A stretch of 64,000 bases of DNA from Stutzerimonas zhaodongensis (GTDB taxonomy: Bacteria; Pseudomonadota; Gammaproteobacteria; Pseudomonadales; Pseudomonadaceae), in NCBI RefSeq assembly GCF_003696365.1, contig NZ_RFFM01000001.1, forward strand, positions 1,317,852-1,381,851, written 5' to 3'. Positions 51,901 through 61,241 of this stretch are shown in pieces. Both the position numbers and the translations under genes were made by a program. How positions within the stretch are numbered: the stretch's first letter is position 1; the number at the start of each line of letters is the position of its first letter. Below the pieces are notes generated by a model. The model searched no databases, had not been told where the DNA came from, and saw only the letters and a program-made list of their open reading frames with translations.

Positions 51901-52728
51901 CTAACGAATAGAAGGGAGAGCACGTTGTGTGCCAGATTGCATCGTACCGTCTGCAGCCCGAGCATTTCCGCTACCAACGCCGCTGACGCTACGGCGCACA
52001 TCCAGGTTGCGGGAGATGACCAGTATGACCCGCCGATTGCGTGCCCTTCCCTCAGCAGTTGCGTTATCGGCAATGGGCTGGAACTCGCCATAGCCCACAG
52101 CAGCCATACGGGACGGGTCGACCCCATCGGCTGCCAGCATGCGCACCACGCTTCCGGCGCGAGCCGCTGACAGCTCCCAGTTGGTCGGAAACTTGTCGGT
52201 CCTGATTGGTAGGTTGTCGGTAAAGCCTTCCACATGGATCGGGTTGTCGAACGGTGCCAGAATTCCGGCGACTTTCTCCAACAGATCGAATGCATGGTTG
52301 TTAGGCAATGCATCGCCGCTGGGAAAGAGCAAGCTCGAGTTGAGTTCGATTTCGACCCAAAGCTCATTGCCTCTTACAGTGATCTGCTTAGAGTCGATAA
52401 GGTCGGCAAAAGCGTTCTGCATGCTCTGCATGATGCTTTGCAGCGGATCGATAAGCTCCGAGGAGGACTGCGGCTCGTCGACCTCGGACATGTCTGGCTG
52501 CGTCGTCCGAGGTCGCTCGTCACCGATTGGAATCGGCTTCACGGCGCGGTCAACCTGGCTGAATACGCCCACCAGCGAGTCGGACAGAATCTTGTATTTG
52601 CCTTCGTTGAGCGATGAAATCGAATACATCACCACGAAAAAAGCAAACAGCAAGGTGATGAAATCCGCGTAGGAAACCAGCCACCGCTCGTGATTCTCTG
52701 GCTCTTCGTGAGCTCTACGGCGAGCCAT
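51901..52728 (-). CDS. motD: Flagellar stator protein MotD (MotB family)
   Basis: A 275-residue MotB-type stator subunit. A short cytoplasmic tail leads to one membrane segment with the proton-carrying aspartate D22 in SYADFITLLFAFF. The plug and linker follow, then a C-terminal OmpA-like peptidoglycan domain (HVEGFTDNLPI, NWELSAARAGSVVRML, GRARNRRV). With MotC it forms the second stator of pseudomonads. ATG 52728 has GGAG eight bases upstream. Confidence 0.93.
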   Translation of the reverse strand: MARRRAHEEPENHERWLVSYADFITLLFAFFVVMYSISSLNEGKYKILSDSLVGVFSQVDRAVKPIPIGDERPRTTQPDMSEVDEPQSSSELIDPLQSIMQSMQNAFADLIDSKQITVRGNELWVEIELNSSLLFPSGDALPNNHAFDLLEKVAGILAPFDNPIHVEGFTDNLPIRTDKFPTNWELSAARAGSVVRMLAADGVDPSRMAAVGYGEFQPIADNATAEGRARNRRVILVISRNLDVRRSVSGVGSGNARAADGTMQSGTQRALPSIR

Positions 52729-52868
52729 ATCAGGCACTCCACGCGCTTAGCGCGCAAATCAGCCAAGCCAGAGTGACGGTTCCTGGACGGACATTAGTGG
52801 TGAATGAAGCCTTTGCCATGTTCGTTCCCAGGACCGCAGCGGCAATGGTGCCGTTGGCTTTCCGTCAG

Positions 52869-53609
52869 TTAATCGATGAAGCCCTGGAGCTTCATTTCGA
52901 TCGAGCGAGGGTTTTCACCTTCGGCAATCGAGAGGACGCCTTCGAGCAGCATTTCACGGTAGGCCGTATGCTTCTGCACAACGCTTTTGAGCTTGTTGCC
53001 CATCGGCAGTACCAGCAAGTTGGCAAAGGCCACCCCGTAGATAGTGGCAACGAATGCAACAGCAATGCCACTTCCCAGCTGGCTGGGATCGGCCAGGTTG
53101 CCCATCACATGTATAAGGCCCATCACGGCACCGATGATGCCGACGGTAGGCGAATAACCACCCATGCTCTCGAACACTTTTGCCGCACGCAGATCACGGG
53201 TTTCCTGGGTGTACAGGTCTACCTCGAGAATGCTGCGAATCACCTCAGGCTCCGCACCGTCTACAAGCAGTTGCAGGCCTTTGCGCGCGTAGGGATCAGG
53301 TTCGGTTTCGGCGATTGGCTCCAGCCCGAGCAACCCCTCCTTGCGCGCCGTTGCACTCCACCCCGTGACCAGGCTGATGCCGCGAGCCATATCGATGCGT
53401 GGGGGGAAAAGAATCCAGCTCACGATTGACATCGCACGCATGAAAACGGCCATCGGCGTCTGCAGAAGCACGGCGCCGAGCGTACCGCCGAGGACGATCA
53501 GCGCTGCCGGACCATTCAGTAACGCGGAAACATGCCCGCCCTCGAGAAAGTTACCTCCTACGATGGCTACGAACGCTAGAACCAGCCCGATAAGGCTGAG
53601 CACATCCAT
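52869..53609 (-). CDS. motC: Flagellar stator protein MotC (MotA family)
   Basis: A 246-residue MotA-type stator subunit with four membrane segments (about 2-17, 31-51, 148-168 and 181-200). It has the MotA signature around GYSPTVGIIGAVMGLIHVM and the cytoplasmic region between segments 2 and 3 that contacts FliG. Its ATG overlaps the cheB stop by one base. About 140 bases separate it from motD, with no gene seen there. Confidence 0.93.
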   Translation of the reverse strand: MDVLSLIGLVLAFVAIVGGNFLEGGHVSALLNGPAALIVLGGTLGAVLLQTPMAVFMRAMSIVSWILFPPRIDMARGISLVTGWSATARKEGLLGLEPIAETEPDPYARKGLQLLVDGAEPEVIRSILEVDLYTQETRDLRAAKVFESMGGYSPTVGIIGAVMGLIHVMGNLADPSQLGSGIAVAFVATIYGVAFANLLVLPMGNKLKSVVQKHTAYREMLLEGVLSIAEGENPRSIEMKLQGFID

Positions 53610-54721
53610 CAGCTACAAGCCTCACTCAGGTGCCGACCGATATCATCAAGGCTGTACACGGCGTCGCTGAGGTTCGCTTTTACGACGGCCATCGGCATGC
53701 CGTAAATCACGCAGCTGGCTTCGTCCTGCGCCCACACCTGGCTGCCGCTCTGCTTGAGCATACGCGCCCCTTCACGCCCATCGGCGCCCATGCCGGTCAA
53801 CACGACGGCGAGTACTTTGTCGCCGAATGCCTTGGCAGCTGAGCCGAAGGTGACGTCTACGCATGGCCGATAGTTGAGTCGTTCATCACCTGGCAAGATG
53901 CGAACGGTGCCACGCCCGTCAACCATCATCTGCTTACCGCCAGGGGCCAGCAGCGCAAGGCCGGGGCGTAGCATGTCGCCGTCCTCTGCCTCCTTGACGC
54001 TGATCTTGCACAACTTATCGAGGCGCTCGGCAAATGCTTTGGTAAATGCCGCCGGCATGTGCTGAATCAGCACGATCGGCGCCGGAAAATTGCCGGGCAG
54101 CTGCGTCAATACACGTTGAAGGGCAACTGGGCCGCCGGTTGACGTGCCGATGGCAACCAGCCGGTACGCTTTCCGACGAGGAACCGCAGTAGACGCCGGG
54201 TGCGCCGGTGCGGCGGGTCGAGCAGCAGGCGTGACCGCTGGCGCGCTACTCCCCGAACGCGATGCGAAGGCTGGAGCGGCCGGCGCGGTAGCTGCGCTAC
54301 TGCTGGCGCTGCTGAAGCGTCGATTGCTTCGCGAAATCGTGTGGATCTTCTCGCAAAGCAGTTGCTTGACCTTGTTCGGATTACGCGAGATGTCCTCGAA
54401 GTTCTTGGGCAGAAAGTCCACCGCCCCGGCGTCCAGCGCGTCGAGTGTGACTCGCGCCCCTTCGTGGGTAAGCGAGGAGAACATCAATACAGGTGTCGGA
54501 CACCGCTGCATGATCTGCCGGACCGCCGTGATGCCGTCCATCATCGGCATCTCGTAGTCCATGGTGATGACGTCCGGTTTCAACGCCAGCGCCTGATCGA
54601 TGGCCTCCCGCCCGTTGGTGGCGGTGCCAATCACCTGGATATTCGAATCAGAAGAAAGGATCTCCGAAACACGGCGGCGGAAGAAGCCGGAATCGTCCAC
54701 CACCAGGACCTTGACTGCCAT
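53609..54721 (-). CDS. cheB: Chemotaxis protein-glutamate methylesterase CheB
   Basis: A 370-residue two-domain enzyme. The receiver domain has phosphoacceptor D55 and K106. An Ala/Pro/Ser-rich linker spans about 135-185. The methylesterase has catalytic S194 in GTSTGG, a histidine in IQHMP and aspartate in LTGMGADG. It removes methyl groups from chemoreceptors when phosphorylated by CheA. It precedes motC with a one-base overlap. Confidence 0.96.
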   Translation of the reverse strand: MAVKVLVVDDSGFFRRRVSEILSSDSNIQVIGTATNGREAIDQALALKPDVITMDYEMPMMDGITAVRQIMQRCPTPVLMFSSLTHEGARVTLDALDAGAVDFLPKNFEDISRNPNKVKQLLCEKIHTISRSNRRFSSASSSAATAPAAPAFASRSGSSAPAVTPAARPAAPAHPASTAVPRRKAYRLVAIGTSTGGPVALQRVLTQLPGNFPAPIVLIQHMPAAFTKAFAERLDKLCKISVKEAEDGDMLRPGLALLAPGGKQMMVDGRGTVRILPGDERLNYRPCVDVTFGSAAKAFGDKVLAVVLTGMGADGREGARMLKQSGSQVWAQDEASCVIYGMPMAVVKANLSDAVYSLDDIGRHLSEACS

Positions 54722-54768
54722 AAAACACTCCTAGCGACAGCGGTCCGTATGAAACCGCTTGCTACTGA

Positions 54769-56967
54769 TCAGATCCGGCGTGCGTACCGCTTGAGCATGC
54801 TCGGGACATCCAGGATCAAGGCTATACGCCCATCGCCGGTAATGGTCGCACCGGACATTCCCGGGGTCCCCTGCAGCATCTTGCCCAGTGGTTTGATCAC
54901 GACCTCCTCCTGCCCCACCAGTTGGTCGACCACGAAGCCGATGCTCTGATTGCCCACGTTCAGGATCACCACATGGCCCTCGCGTTGCTCATCATGCTCG
55001 GCGCCCTGTACCAGCCAGCGCTTGAGGTAGAACAGCGGCAGCGCCTTGTCGCGCACAATGACCACTTCCTGACCGTCCACCACGTTGGTACGGGACAGGT
55101 CGAGGTGGAAAATCTCGTTGACGCTGACCAGTGGGAAGGCGAAGGCCTGGTTGCCCAGCATCACCATCAGGGTCGGCATGATCGCCAACGTGAGCGGGAC
55201 CTTGATGACGACACGCGATCCCTGGCCCTTGTTGGAGAACACGTTGACCGTGCCGTTGAGCTGCGAAATCTTGGTCTTTACGACGTCCATGCCGACACCG
55301 CGACCGGATACGTCGGAGATCTCGGTTTTGGTCGAGAATCCCGGGGCAAAGATCAGATTGTATGAATCTAGATCACTGAGGCGGTCAGCTGCATCCTTGT
55401 CCAGCAGGCCCTTCTCCACCGCTTTCGCACGCAGGACGTCCGCGTCCATGCCTTTGCCGTCATCGGTGATCAACAGCAGGATGTGGTCGCCCTCTTGCTC
55501 GGCGGACAGCACCACCCGACCGGTGCGGGGCTTGCCTGCGGCTTCACGTTCTTCAGGCGTTTCGATACCGTGGTCGACCGCGTTGCGCACCAAGTGCACG
55601 AGCGGATCGGCCAACGCCTCGACCAGGTTCTTGTCCAGGTCGGTCTCTTCGCCGACCAGTTCAAGATTGATTTCCTTCTTGAGGCTGCGTGCAAGGTCGC
55701 GAACCAGACGCGGGAAGCGGCCGAACACCTTCTTGATCGGTTGCATGCGCGTCTTCATGACGGCGCTTTGCAGGTCGGCAGTCACCACATCGAGGTTCGA
55801 TACGGCCTTGGCCATCGCTTCGTCGGCGCTGTTGGAACCCAAACGCACCAGGCGGTTACGCACCAGTACCAGTTCGCCGACCATGTTCATGATTTCATCG
55901 AGCCGCGCCGTGTCGACGCGAACTGTCGTCTCAGCTTCGCTCGCCGGCTTCTCAGGCGCAGGAGCCGCCTTGGCAGATGCCTCTGCCTTGGCTGGCACGG
56001 TAGCTGCCTTGGCCGGGGCGGGCGCCGCCGCCGGCTTGGCCGCTACGGCCTTTTTCGCAGCCGGAGCCGGCGCCTGTGCAGGCTTCGCAGCAGGCTCGGA
56101 TTCAACCGTTATAGGAGAAGCCACCTCGGGTTCGAACTTCCCTTTGCCATGCAACTGGTCAAGCAACGCTTCGAATTCGTCATCGCTAATCTCGTCGCCA
56201 CCTGCACCAGCAGGCTTGTCAGCGGCTACGGCGGGAGTCGGCGCAGCAACAGGCTCGGCGAACTGGCCCTTGCCATGAAGCTGGTCGAGCAACGCCTCGA
56301 ACTCGTCGTCGGTGATCTCGTCGCTGGCAGGCTTCTGCGCGGCTAGCGTGTCGTTAGAGACAGGCGCAGGTCCTGCGTCTGCGACGAACTGACCTTTACC
56401 GTGAAGCTGGTCGAGCAGCGACTCGAACTCCTCGTCGGTGATCTCGTCGGCGGTGCTGGCAGCCGGGCTCTCGGCGGACTGATCAAGCGCGCCAAGAAAC
56501 TGCTCGAATTCATTATCAGCCGTTGCCACTTCTGGCTCGGGCTCGACCGTCACTTCCGCAGCCGGCTCATGTGCCCCAGCCGGTTCGGCCAGACGCGCCA
56601 GCGCTGCCAGCAGCTCCGGAGTAGCCGGAGTCACCGCAGTACGCTCACGCACCTGAGTGAACATTTCGTTGACGGAGTCCAGTGCCTGCAGCACGACATC
56701 CATCAATTCCGAGTCGACGCGACGTTCACCCTTGCGCAGGATGTCGAAGACGTTTTCGGCTATGTGACAGCATTCGACCAGCTCATGCAGCTGGAGGAAA
56801 CCGGCACCGCCCTTAACCGTGTGGAAACCGCGAAAAATCGCATTGAGCAAGGCTGTGTCATCGGGGCTGCTCTCCAGCTCCACCAGTTGCTCTGACAATA
56901 GTTCGAGAATCTCGCCGGCCTCTACCAGGAAGTCCTGGAGGATTTCTTCATCGGCGTCGAAGCTCAT
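54769..56967 (-). CDS. cheA: Chemotaxis histidine kinase CheA
   Basis: A 732-residue kinase. The HPt domain carries H49 in FRGFHTVKGGAGF. A long linker (about 150-345) follows, with three near-identical EITDDEFEALLDQLHGKG repeats and Ala/Pro/Lys-rich stretches. Then come the dimerisation domain (IMNMVGELVLVRNRL), the ATPase (HLVRNAVDHGIE, DDGKGMD, GRGVGMDVV) and a C-terminal CheW-like domain. It phosphorylates CheY and CheB. I prefer ATG 56967, which has GGAAGG five bases upstream; the GTG two codons earlier lacks room for a site. The CheY/CheB-binding P2 domain is not obvious and may be replaced by the repeat region. Confidence 0.96.
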   Translation of the reverse strand: MSFDADEEILQDFLVEAGEILELLSEQLVELESSPDDTALLNAIFRGFHTVKGGAGFLQLHELVECCHIAENVFDILRKGERRVDSELMDVVLQALDSVNEMFTQVRERTAVTPATPELLAALARLAEPAGAHEPAAEVTVEPEPEVATADNEFEQFLGALDQSAESPAASTADEITDEEFESLLDQLHGKGQFVADAGPAPVSNDTLAAQKPASDEITDDEFEALLDQLHGKGQFAEPVAAPTPAVAADKPAGAGGDEISDDEFEALLDQLHGKGKFEPEVASPITVESEPAAKPAQAPAPAAKKAVAAKPAAAPAPAKAATVPAKAEASAKAAPAPEKPASEAETTVRVDTARLDEIMNMVGELVLVRNRLVRLGSNSADEAMAKAVSNLDVVTADLQSAVMKTRMQPIKKVFGRFPRLVRDLARSLKKEINLELVGEETDLDKNLVEALADPLVHLVRNAVDHGIETPEEREAAGKPRTGRVVLSAEQEGDHILLLITDDGKGMDADVLRAKAVEKGLLDKDAADRLSDLDSYNLIFAPGFSTKTEISDVSGRGVGMDVVKTKISQLNGTVNVFSNKGQGSRVVIKVPLTLAIMPTLMVMLGNQAFAFPLVSVNEIFHLDLSRTNVVDGQEVVIVRDKALPLFYLKRWLVQGAEHDEQREGHVVILNVGNQSIGFVVDQLVGQEEVVIKPLGKMLQGTPGMSGATITGDGRIALILDVPSMLKRYARRI
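56142..56447 (-). repeat. Three in-frame repeats in the CheA linker
   Basis: Three segments of about 55-60 bases (56393-56447, 56270-56325, 56142-56200) encode close variants of EITDDEFEALLDQLHGKGQF, spaced about 125 bases apart by non-repeated Ala/Pro-rich sequence. A fourth, diverged copy (NEFEQFLGALDQ) lies at about 56480-56520. Confidence 0.88.
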
Positions 56968-56979
56968 ATTCACCTTCCC

Positions 56980-57774
56980 CTAAAAGCCCAGGCTCGAAAG
57001 CAGATCATCGACATCGTCTTGCCCGGATACGACATCCTCACGTATATCGGCATGCATCTGCGGACCTTCACCATTGGAAGGCTCTTTTTCTTGTTTTTTC
57101 TTTTCCTGCTCGGCGCGCATGGCGTCGCGGTCATGCTGGATGCCCGCTACGCGGTCGACCTGGCCGGCCATGAGCACAAGATTCAGCAGATTGCTTTCGA
57201 GTTCGGTGATCAGACGGGTGACCCGCTTGATCACTTGCCCGGTCAGATCCTGAAAGTCCTGAGCAAGCATGATTTCGCTGAGATTCTGCGATAGCTGGCT
57301 GCCATCGTTCATGCTGCGCTGAAGAAACTGATCGATGCGTTTGACCAGTTCACGGAACTGTTCGGCGTTCATATCGCGACGCATGAAGCGCTGCCAGTCG
57401 GCAGTCAGGCTTTGCGCCTCGTAACTCACGTAATTGACCAGCGGCGCCGACTCTTCAACCAGGTCCATGGTGCGGTTGGCCGCTTTTTCGGTCATCTCCA
57501 CCACATAGGACAACCGATCAGTCGCATCGGTGATCGGTGACGGATCCCCCCCGGTGGCGCAGGTGTCCATCTCGAGTTTGACGATGGCGTTGTGCAGTTC
57601 ACGGGTGAGCTTGCCAACTTCCAGGTAAATCCCGTGATTACGCGCCTGGTTGAGCTCGTTGAACATCTGCGTCGCTTCGTCGAAGCGACCTTGCTGCAGA
57701 CTTTCAATCAATTGGGGTGCATTAGCCCTCAGAGTCGCTTCGAACTCTGCCAGGCTTTGGTCTGGTTGCGTCAT
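56980..57774 (-). CDS. cheZ: CheY-P phosphatase CheZ
   Basis: A 264-residue, mostly helical dimeric phosphatase. The active-site segment QDFQDLTGQVIKRV contains the catalytic Asp and Gln. The acidic C-terminal tail (DDVDDLLSSLGF) is the CheY-P-binding helix, joined by a Lys/Glu-rich linker (EQEKKKQEKEPSNGE). It dephosphorylates CheY-P. It lies between cheY and cheA on the same strand, 12 bases from cheA. Confidence 0.95.
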   Translation of the reverse strand: MTQPDQSLAEFEATLRANAPQLIESLQQGRFDEATQMFNELNQARNHGIYLEVGKLTRELHNAIVKLEMDTCATGGDPSPITDATDRLSYVVEMTEKAANRTMDLVEESAPLVNYVSYEAQSLTADWQRFMRRDMNAEQFRELVKRIDQFLQRSMNDGSQLSQNLSEIMLAQDFQDLTGQVIKRVTRLITELESNLLNLVLMAGQVDRVAGIQHDRDAMRAEQEKKKQEKEPSNGEGPQMHADIREDVVSGQDDVDDLLSSLGF

Positions 57775-57797
57775 AGTGCCCTCGCGGCGTTACTGCT

Positions 57798-58172
57798 TCA
57801 GCCGTTGACGCGCTCGAAGATCTTTTCGATCTTCTCTTTGAGCACTTGAGCCGTGAATGGCTTGACCACGTATCCGTTAACGCCGGCCTGCGCGGCTTCG
57901 ATGATCTGATCGCGCTTCGCTTCGGCAGTCACCATCAATACCGGGAGATGCTTGAGACGTTCATCGGCACGCACAGCGCGCAGCAGGTCGATGCCGCTCA
58001 TGCCAGGCATGTTCCAGTCGGTGACTAGAAAATCGAAGCTGCCGCTTTTCAGCATCGGCAGCGCGGTAGTGCCGTCGTCTGCTTCAGCTGTGTTGGTGAA
58101 TCCCAGATCGCGCAAGAGGTTCTTGATGATCCGTCTCATGGTCGAAAAGTCGTCGACGATGAGGATTTTCAT
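57798..58172 (-). CDS. cheY: Chemotaxis response regulator CheY
   Basis: A 124-residue single-domain receiver. Acidic pair D7/D8, phosphoacceptor D52 (VTDWNMPG), T82 and K104 (VVKPF) are present, with the FliM-binding face residue Y101. Start is ATG 58172 to match the family; however, a perfect GGAGG lies five bases before an in-frame TTG at 58184 (four codons upstream), which could be the true start. Confidence 0.95.
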   Translation of the reverse strand: MKILIVDDFSTMRRIIKNLLRDLGFTNTAEADDGTTALPMLKSGSFDFLVTDWNMPGMSGIDLLRAVRADERLKHLPVLMVTAEAKRDQIIEAAQAGVNGYVVKPFTAQVLKEKIEKIFERVNG

Positions 58173-58289
58173 GTTCTTGTCCAAGTACACCTCCGTAAAT
58201 CACGAATCTCAGAACCTGCTCACGGTCTGTTGCGGGCTTCATTAACGAAGCTCGTAAGCGGCCTCTAATGCTTTTTTGCGAACCTGCCG

Positions 58290-59015
58290 TTAACGGGAGC
58301 GCCACTCGCCAAGACGAGCCCGCAGACGCGCCGCGCACTGACTGTGCAGCTGGCTGACCCGCGACTCACTGACGCCCAGTACCTGGCCGATTTCCTTCAA
58401 ATTCAACTCTTCGTCGTAATACAGCGAAAGCACCAGTTTTTCACGTTCTGGCAGGTTGCTGATGGCCTCGGCCAACGCCTGCTGGAAACGCTCGTCCTCC
58501 AGATCGCGGGACGGCTCCGGATGGGTGCTGGCAGCATCCTCCTCGAACTCACCGTGCTCACCTTCCTGTAGCAGATCATCGAAGCTGAACAGGCGGCTGC
58601 CCAAGGTGTCGCCCAGAATGCCGTAGTACTCATCGAGACTCAATTTAAGTTCGGCCGCAACTTCCTGATCTTTAGCGTCGCGGCCGGTTTTAGCTTCGAT
58701 TGCCCGAATCGCCTCGCTGACCATGCGCGAATTGCGGTGCACGGAGCGCGGCGCCCAGTCACCCTTGCGGACCTCATCGAGCATGGCGCCACGAATACGA
58801 ATGCCGGCGTAGGTCTCGAAACTGGCACCTTTGCCCGCGTCGTATTTTTTTGACGCCTCCAGCAGGCCGATCATGCCGGCCTGCATCAGATCATCGACCT
58901 GCACACTTGCCGGCAAGCGCGCCAGGAGGTGATAGGCGATCCGCTTGACCAAGGGTGCATACTGGTCGATGAGCTGGTATTGCGAGTCTTTAGCCTGAGC
59001 TTTGCTGTTATACAT
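58290..59015 (-). CDS. fliA: Flagellar sigma factor FliA (sigma-28)
   Basis: A 241-residue sigma-70-family factor for late flagellar genes. Region 2 includes LVKRIAYHLLARLPASVQVDDLMQAGMIGLL, region 3 follows with AIEAKTGRDAKDQEVAAEL, and region 4 has LKEIGQVLGVSESRVSQLHSQ (helix-turn-helix). ATG 59015 is chosen because the family starts there, with GGAA upstream; a longer frame reads into fleN. The gene follows fleN by 16 bases. A good FliA-type site lies in this window upstream of fliT. Confidence 0.96.
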   Translation of the reverse strand: MYNSKAQAKDSQYQLIDQYAPLVKRIAYHLLARLPASVQVDDLMQAGMIGLLEASKKYDAGKGASFETYAGIRIRGAMLDEVRKGDWAPRSVHRNSRMVSEAIRAIEAKTGRDAKDQEVAAELKLSLDEYYGILGDTLGSRLFSFDDLLQEGEHGEFEEDAASTHPEPSRDLEDERFQQALAEAISNLPEREKLVLSLYYDEELNLKEIGQVLGVSESRVSQLHSQCAARLRARLGEWRSR

Positions 59016-59031
59016 ACCGATTCCAGCCCGC

Positions 59032-59859
59032 TTATTGGTTAGGCTCTGCGGCGGGCCTGACCAGGCGCTCCACAAAGAACTCCAAATGACCGCGTGGCGA
59101 TGCCGGTAGCGGCCAGGTGTCAACTTTCTGTGCGATGGCCTTGAATGCCAGCGAGCACTTGGCTCGCGGATAGGCCTCGTACACGGCGCGCTGTTTCTGC
59201 ACCGCCTTGCGCACCGCTTCGTCATACGGGATGGCGCCCACGTACTGCAGCGCAACGTCGAGGAAGCGTTCTGTCACCTTAGTCAATTTTGCGAACAGGT
59301 TGCGGCCTTCCTGCGGCGCATGTGCCATGTTCGCCAATACGCGGAAGCGGCTGATGCCGTAGTCGCGATTGAGCAGCTTGATCAATGCGTAAGCATCGGT
59401 GATCGACGTGGGCTCATCGGTCACCACCAGCAGTACTTCCTGGGCAGCGCGAACGAAGCTCACGACGCCGTCGCCAATGCCAGCTGCGGTGTCGATGATC
59501 AGAACGTCGATATCGTTGCCGATATCGCTGAAGGCCTGAATCAGCCCTGAATGCTGCAGACTGGACAGCTGCACCATGCTCTGAGTACCAGAGGCCGCGG
59601 GTACGACACGAATGCCGCCCGGCCCCGGAATCAGTACGTCTCGCAGATCGCATTCGCCAGCGATGACGTCGGCCAGGGTGCGCTTGGTAGTCAGACCAAG
59701 CAGCACGTCGACATTGGCCAGACCGAGGTCGGCATCCAGCAGCACGACCCGGCGGCCGAGTTCGGCCAGGGCCAGAGACAGATTGACCGACACGTTCGTC
59801 TTGCCAACACCGCCCTTGCCGCCAGTCACTGCAATAACCTGTACGGGATGAATACCCAT
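59032..59859 (-). CDS. fleN: Flagellar number regulator FleN (FlhG), ParA/MinD family
   Basis: A 275-residue ATPase. The deviant Walker A GKGGVGKT spans 14-21, VVLLDADLGLANVD follows, and DVLIIDTAAGIGDGVV is Walker B. It binds FleQ and limits flagella to one per pole. A C-terminal amphipathic segment (LEFFVERLVR) may bind membrane. It sits between flhF and fliA, its usual place in polar flagellates; 91 bases separate it from flhF. Confidence 0.96.
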   Translation of the reverse strand: MGIHPVQVIAVTGGKGGVGKTNVSVNLSLALAELGRRVVLLDADLGLANVDVLLGLTTKRTLADVIAGECDLRDVLIPGPGGIRVVPAASGTQSMVQLSSLQHSGLIQAFSDIGNDIDVLIIDTAAGIGDGVVSFVRAAQEVLLVVTDEPTSITDAYALIKLLNRDYGISRFRVLANMAHAPQEGRNLFAKLTKVTERFLDVALQYVGAIPYDEAVRKAVQKQRAVYEAYPRAKCSLAFKAIAQKVDTWPLPASPRGHLEFFVERLVRPAAEPNQ

Positions 59860-59950
59860 TTCTACACGCCTATCTCTTGCTTGAGCCCTTGGGCTATCGA
59901 TGCGTTCAGCCAGAACGCGTCTTCTTTGTACCTGTCACGGAGCAAAGCGT

Positions 59951-61225
59951 TCATCCGGCTTTCCGTGAGGAACCGTTGTACAGACCGGCAAACATGTCGG
60001 CCATGGTTTCCTCACTGGGATTCTCCTCGGTTTGCAGGCTCACTGCACGGCTCACCAGCTGATGGCTGCGCGGCAAATGCAGATCGTCCGGGATTCGCGG
60101 ACCATCGGCGAGGTAGGCGATGGGCAGGTGCTGACTGATGGTCAGGCCAAGCACATCACCGAGGCTTCCAGCCTCATCCAGTTTAGTCAGAATGCAGCCC
60201 GCCAGCCCGCACGGACGATAGTGATGCCAAGTCGCCTTGAGCACTTGGCTCTGGCTGGTTGCCGGCAGCACCAGATAGTTTTTTGCCCTGATGCCGCGTT
60301 CTGCCAGCGCCTGCAGCTGTACACGCATCATCGGGTCGTTCGCCGGCAAACCGGCGGTGTCGATGAGAATCAGGCGCTTGCGGGCTACCGATTCCAGCGA
60401 CTGGCTCAGCGGCTGGGTGGGATCGATCTGAAGCACCGGTACGTCCAGGATACGACCCAGCGTTTTGAGTTGTTCCTGAGCACCGATGCGGTAGTTGTCC
60501 ATGCTTGCCAGCGCGATACTCTGCGGGCCGTGCTTGAGTACATAACGCGCCGCCAACTTCGCCAGCGTGGTGGTCTTGCCAGCACCAGCCGGGCCGACCA
60601 GCGCGATCACACCGCCCTCATCCAACGGCTCGACCTTGGTGACCTTGATCGACTGCGCCAGGTACGCCAACACCATACGCCAGGCCTGGCGAGGCTCGGA
60701 TACGGTTGATACCTTCTCCAGCAGTGCACGAGACAGCTCGGCCGGAAGGCCGATGCGCTGCAGGCGACGCCAGAGCCCGGCTTGCTGCGGGCGACGGCTT
60801 TGCTCATGACCCCAGGCGATCGATCCGAGCTGGACTTCGATCAGCTCGCGCAGACCTTGCAGCTCCGACTGCATCGCCTCGACAGCCCGAGAGGAATCGA
60901 ACGATGAGTTCTGCACCGGAGCCGCTGCGACGGCAGGCTTCTCCGGGCTCAGCTGGCGATCCTGACCGGCCGCACTGCGCGGCGGTGCACTGACCTCGGC
61001 GTGGGCGCTGGCGATTCGAGCCTGGGTCTTGCGCAGCTCGGCTTCAAGCGCGGCGTTCGGCTGTTTGGCGGCCACCGGCTCCATCGGGTAATCAAGCACA
61101 GCGGTCAACTCGACGCCGCCGGCGACGCGACGGTTACCCGTGATCACGGCATCGGCGCCCAGCTCGTCACGAATCATCTTCATGGCGATACGCATGTCGG
61201 CTGCGAAGAAACGTTTGACCTGCAT
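59951..61225 (-). CDS. flhF: Flagellar biosynthesis GTPase FlhF
   Basis: A 424-residue SRP-type GTPase that fixes the polar site of flagellum assembly. The N-terminal basic/low-complexity domain (MQVKRFFAADMRIAMKMI; then Ala/Gln/Pro-rich, about 60-110) is followed by an NG domain. The NG domain has P-loop GPAGAGKTTT, DNYRIGAQEQLK, DTAG in LILIDTAGLP, and TKLDEAGSLGDVLG. It lies 16 bases after flhA and upstream of fleN. Confidence 0.96.
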   Translation of the reverse strand: MQVKRFFAADMRIAMKMIRDELGADAVITGNRRVAGGVELTAVLDYPMEPVAAKQPNAALEAELRKTQARIASAHAEVSAPPRSAAGQDRQLSPEKPAVAAAPVQNSSFDSSRAVEAMQSELQGLRELIEVQLGSIAWGHEQSRRPQQAGLWRRLQRIGLPAELSRALLEKVSTVSEPRQAWRMVLAYLAQSIKVTKVEPLDEGGVIALVGPAGAGKTTTLAKLAARYVLKHGPQSIALASMDNYRIGAQEQLKTLGRILDVPVLQIDPTQPLSQSLESVARKRLILIDTAGLPANDPMMRVQLQALAERGIRAKNYLVLPATSQSQVLKATWHHYRPCGLAGCILTKLDEAGSLGDVLGLTISQHLPIAYLADGPRIPDDLHLPRSHQLVSRAVSLQTEENPSEETMADMFAGLYNGSSRKAG

Positions 61226-61241
61226 GGCCTGTTACCCTCAG

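Noticed and set aside
52062..52075. GCCGATAA-like sequence on the minus strand inside motD
   Set aside because: No TAAA element at the right distance upstream; it encodes conserved motD residues.
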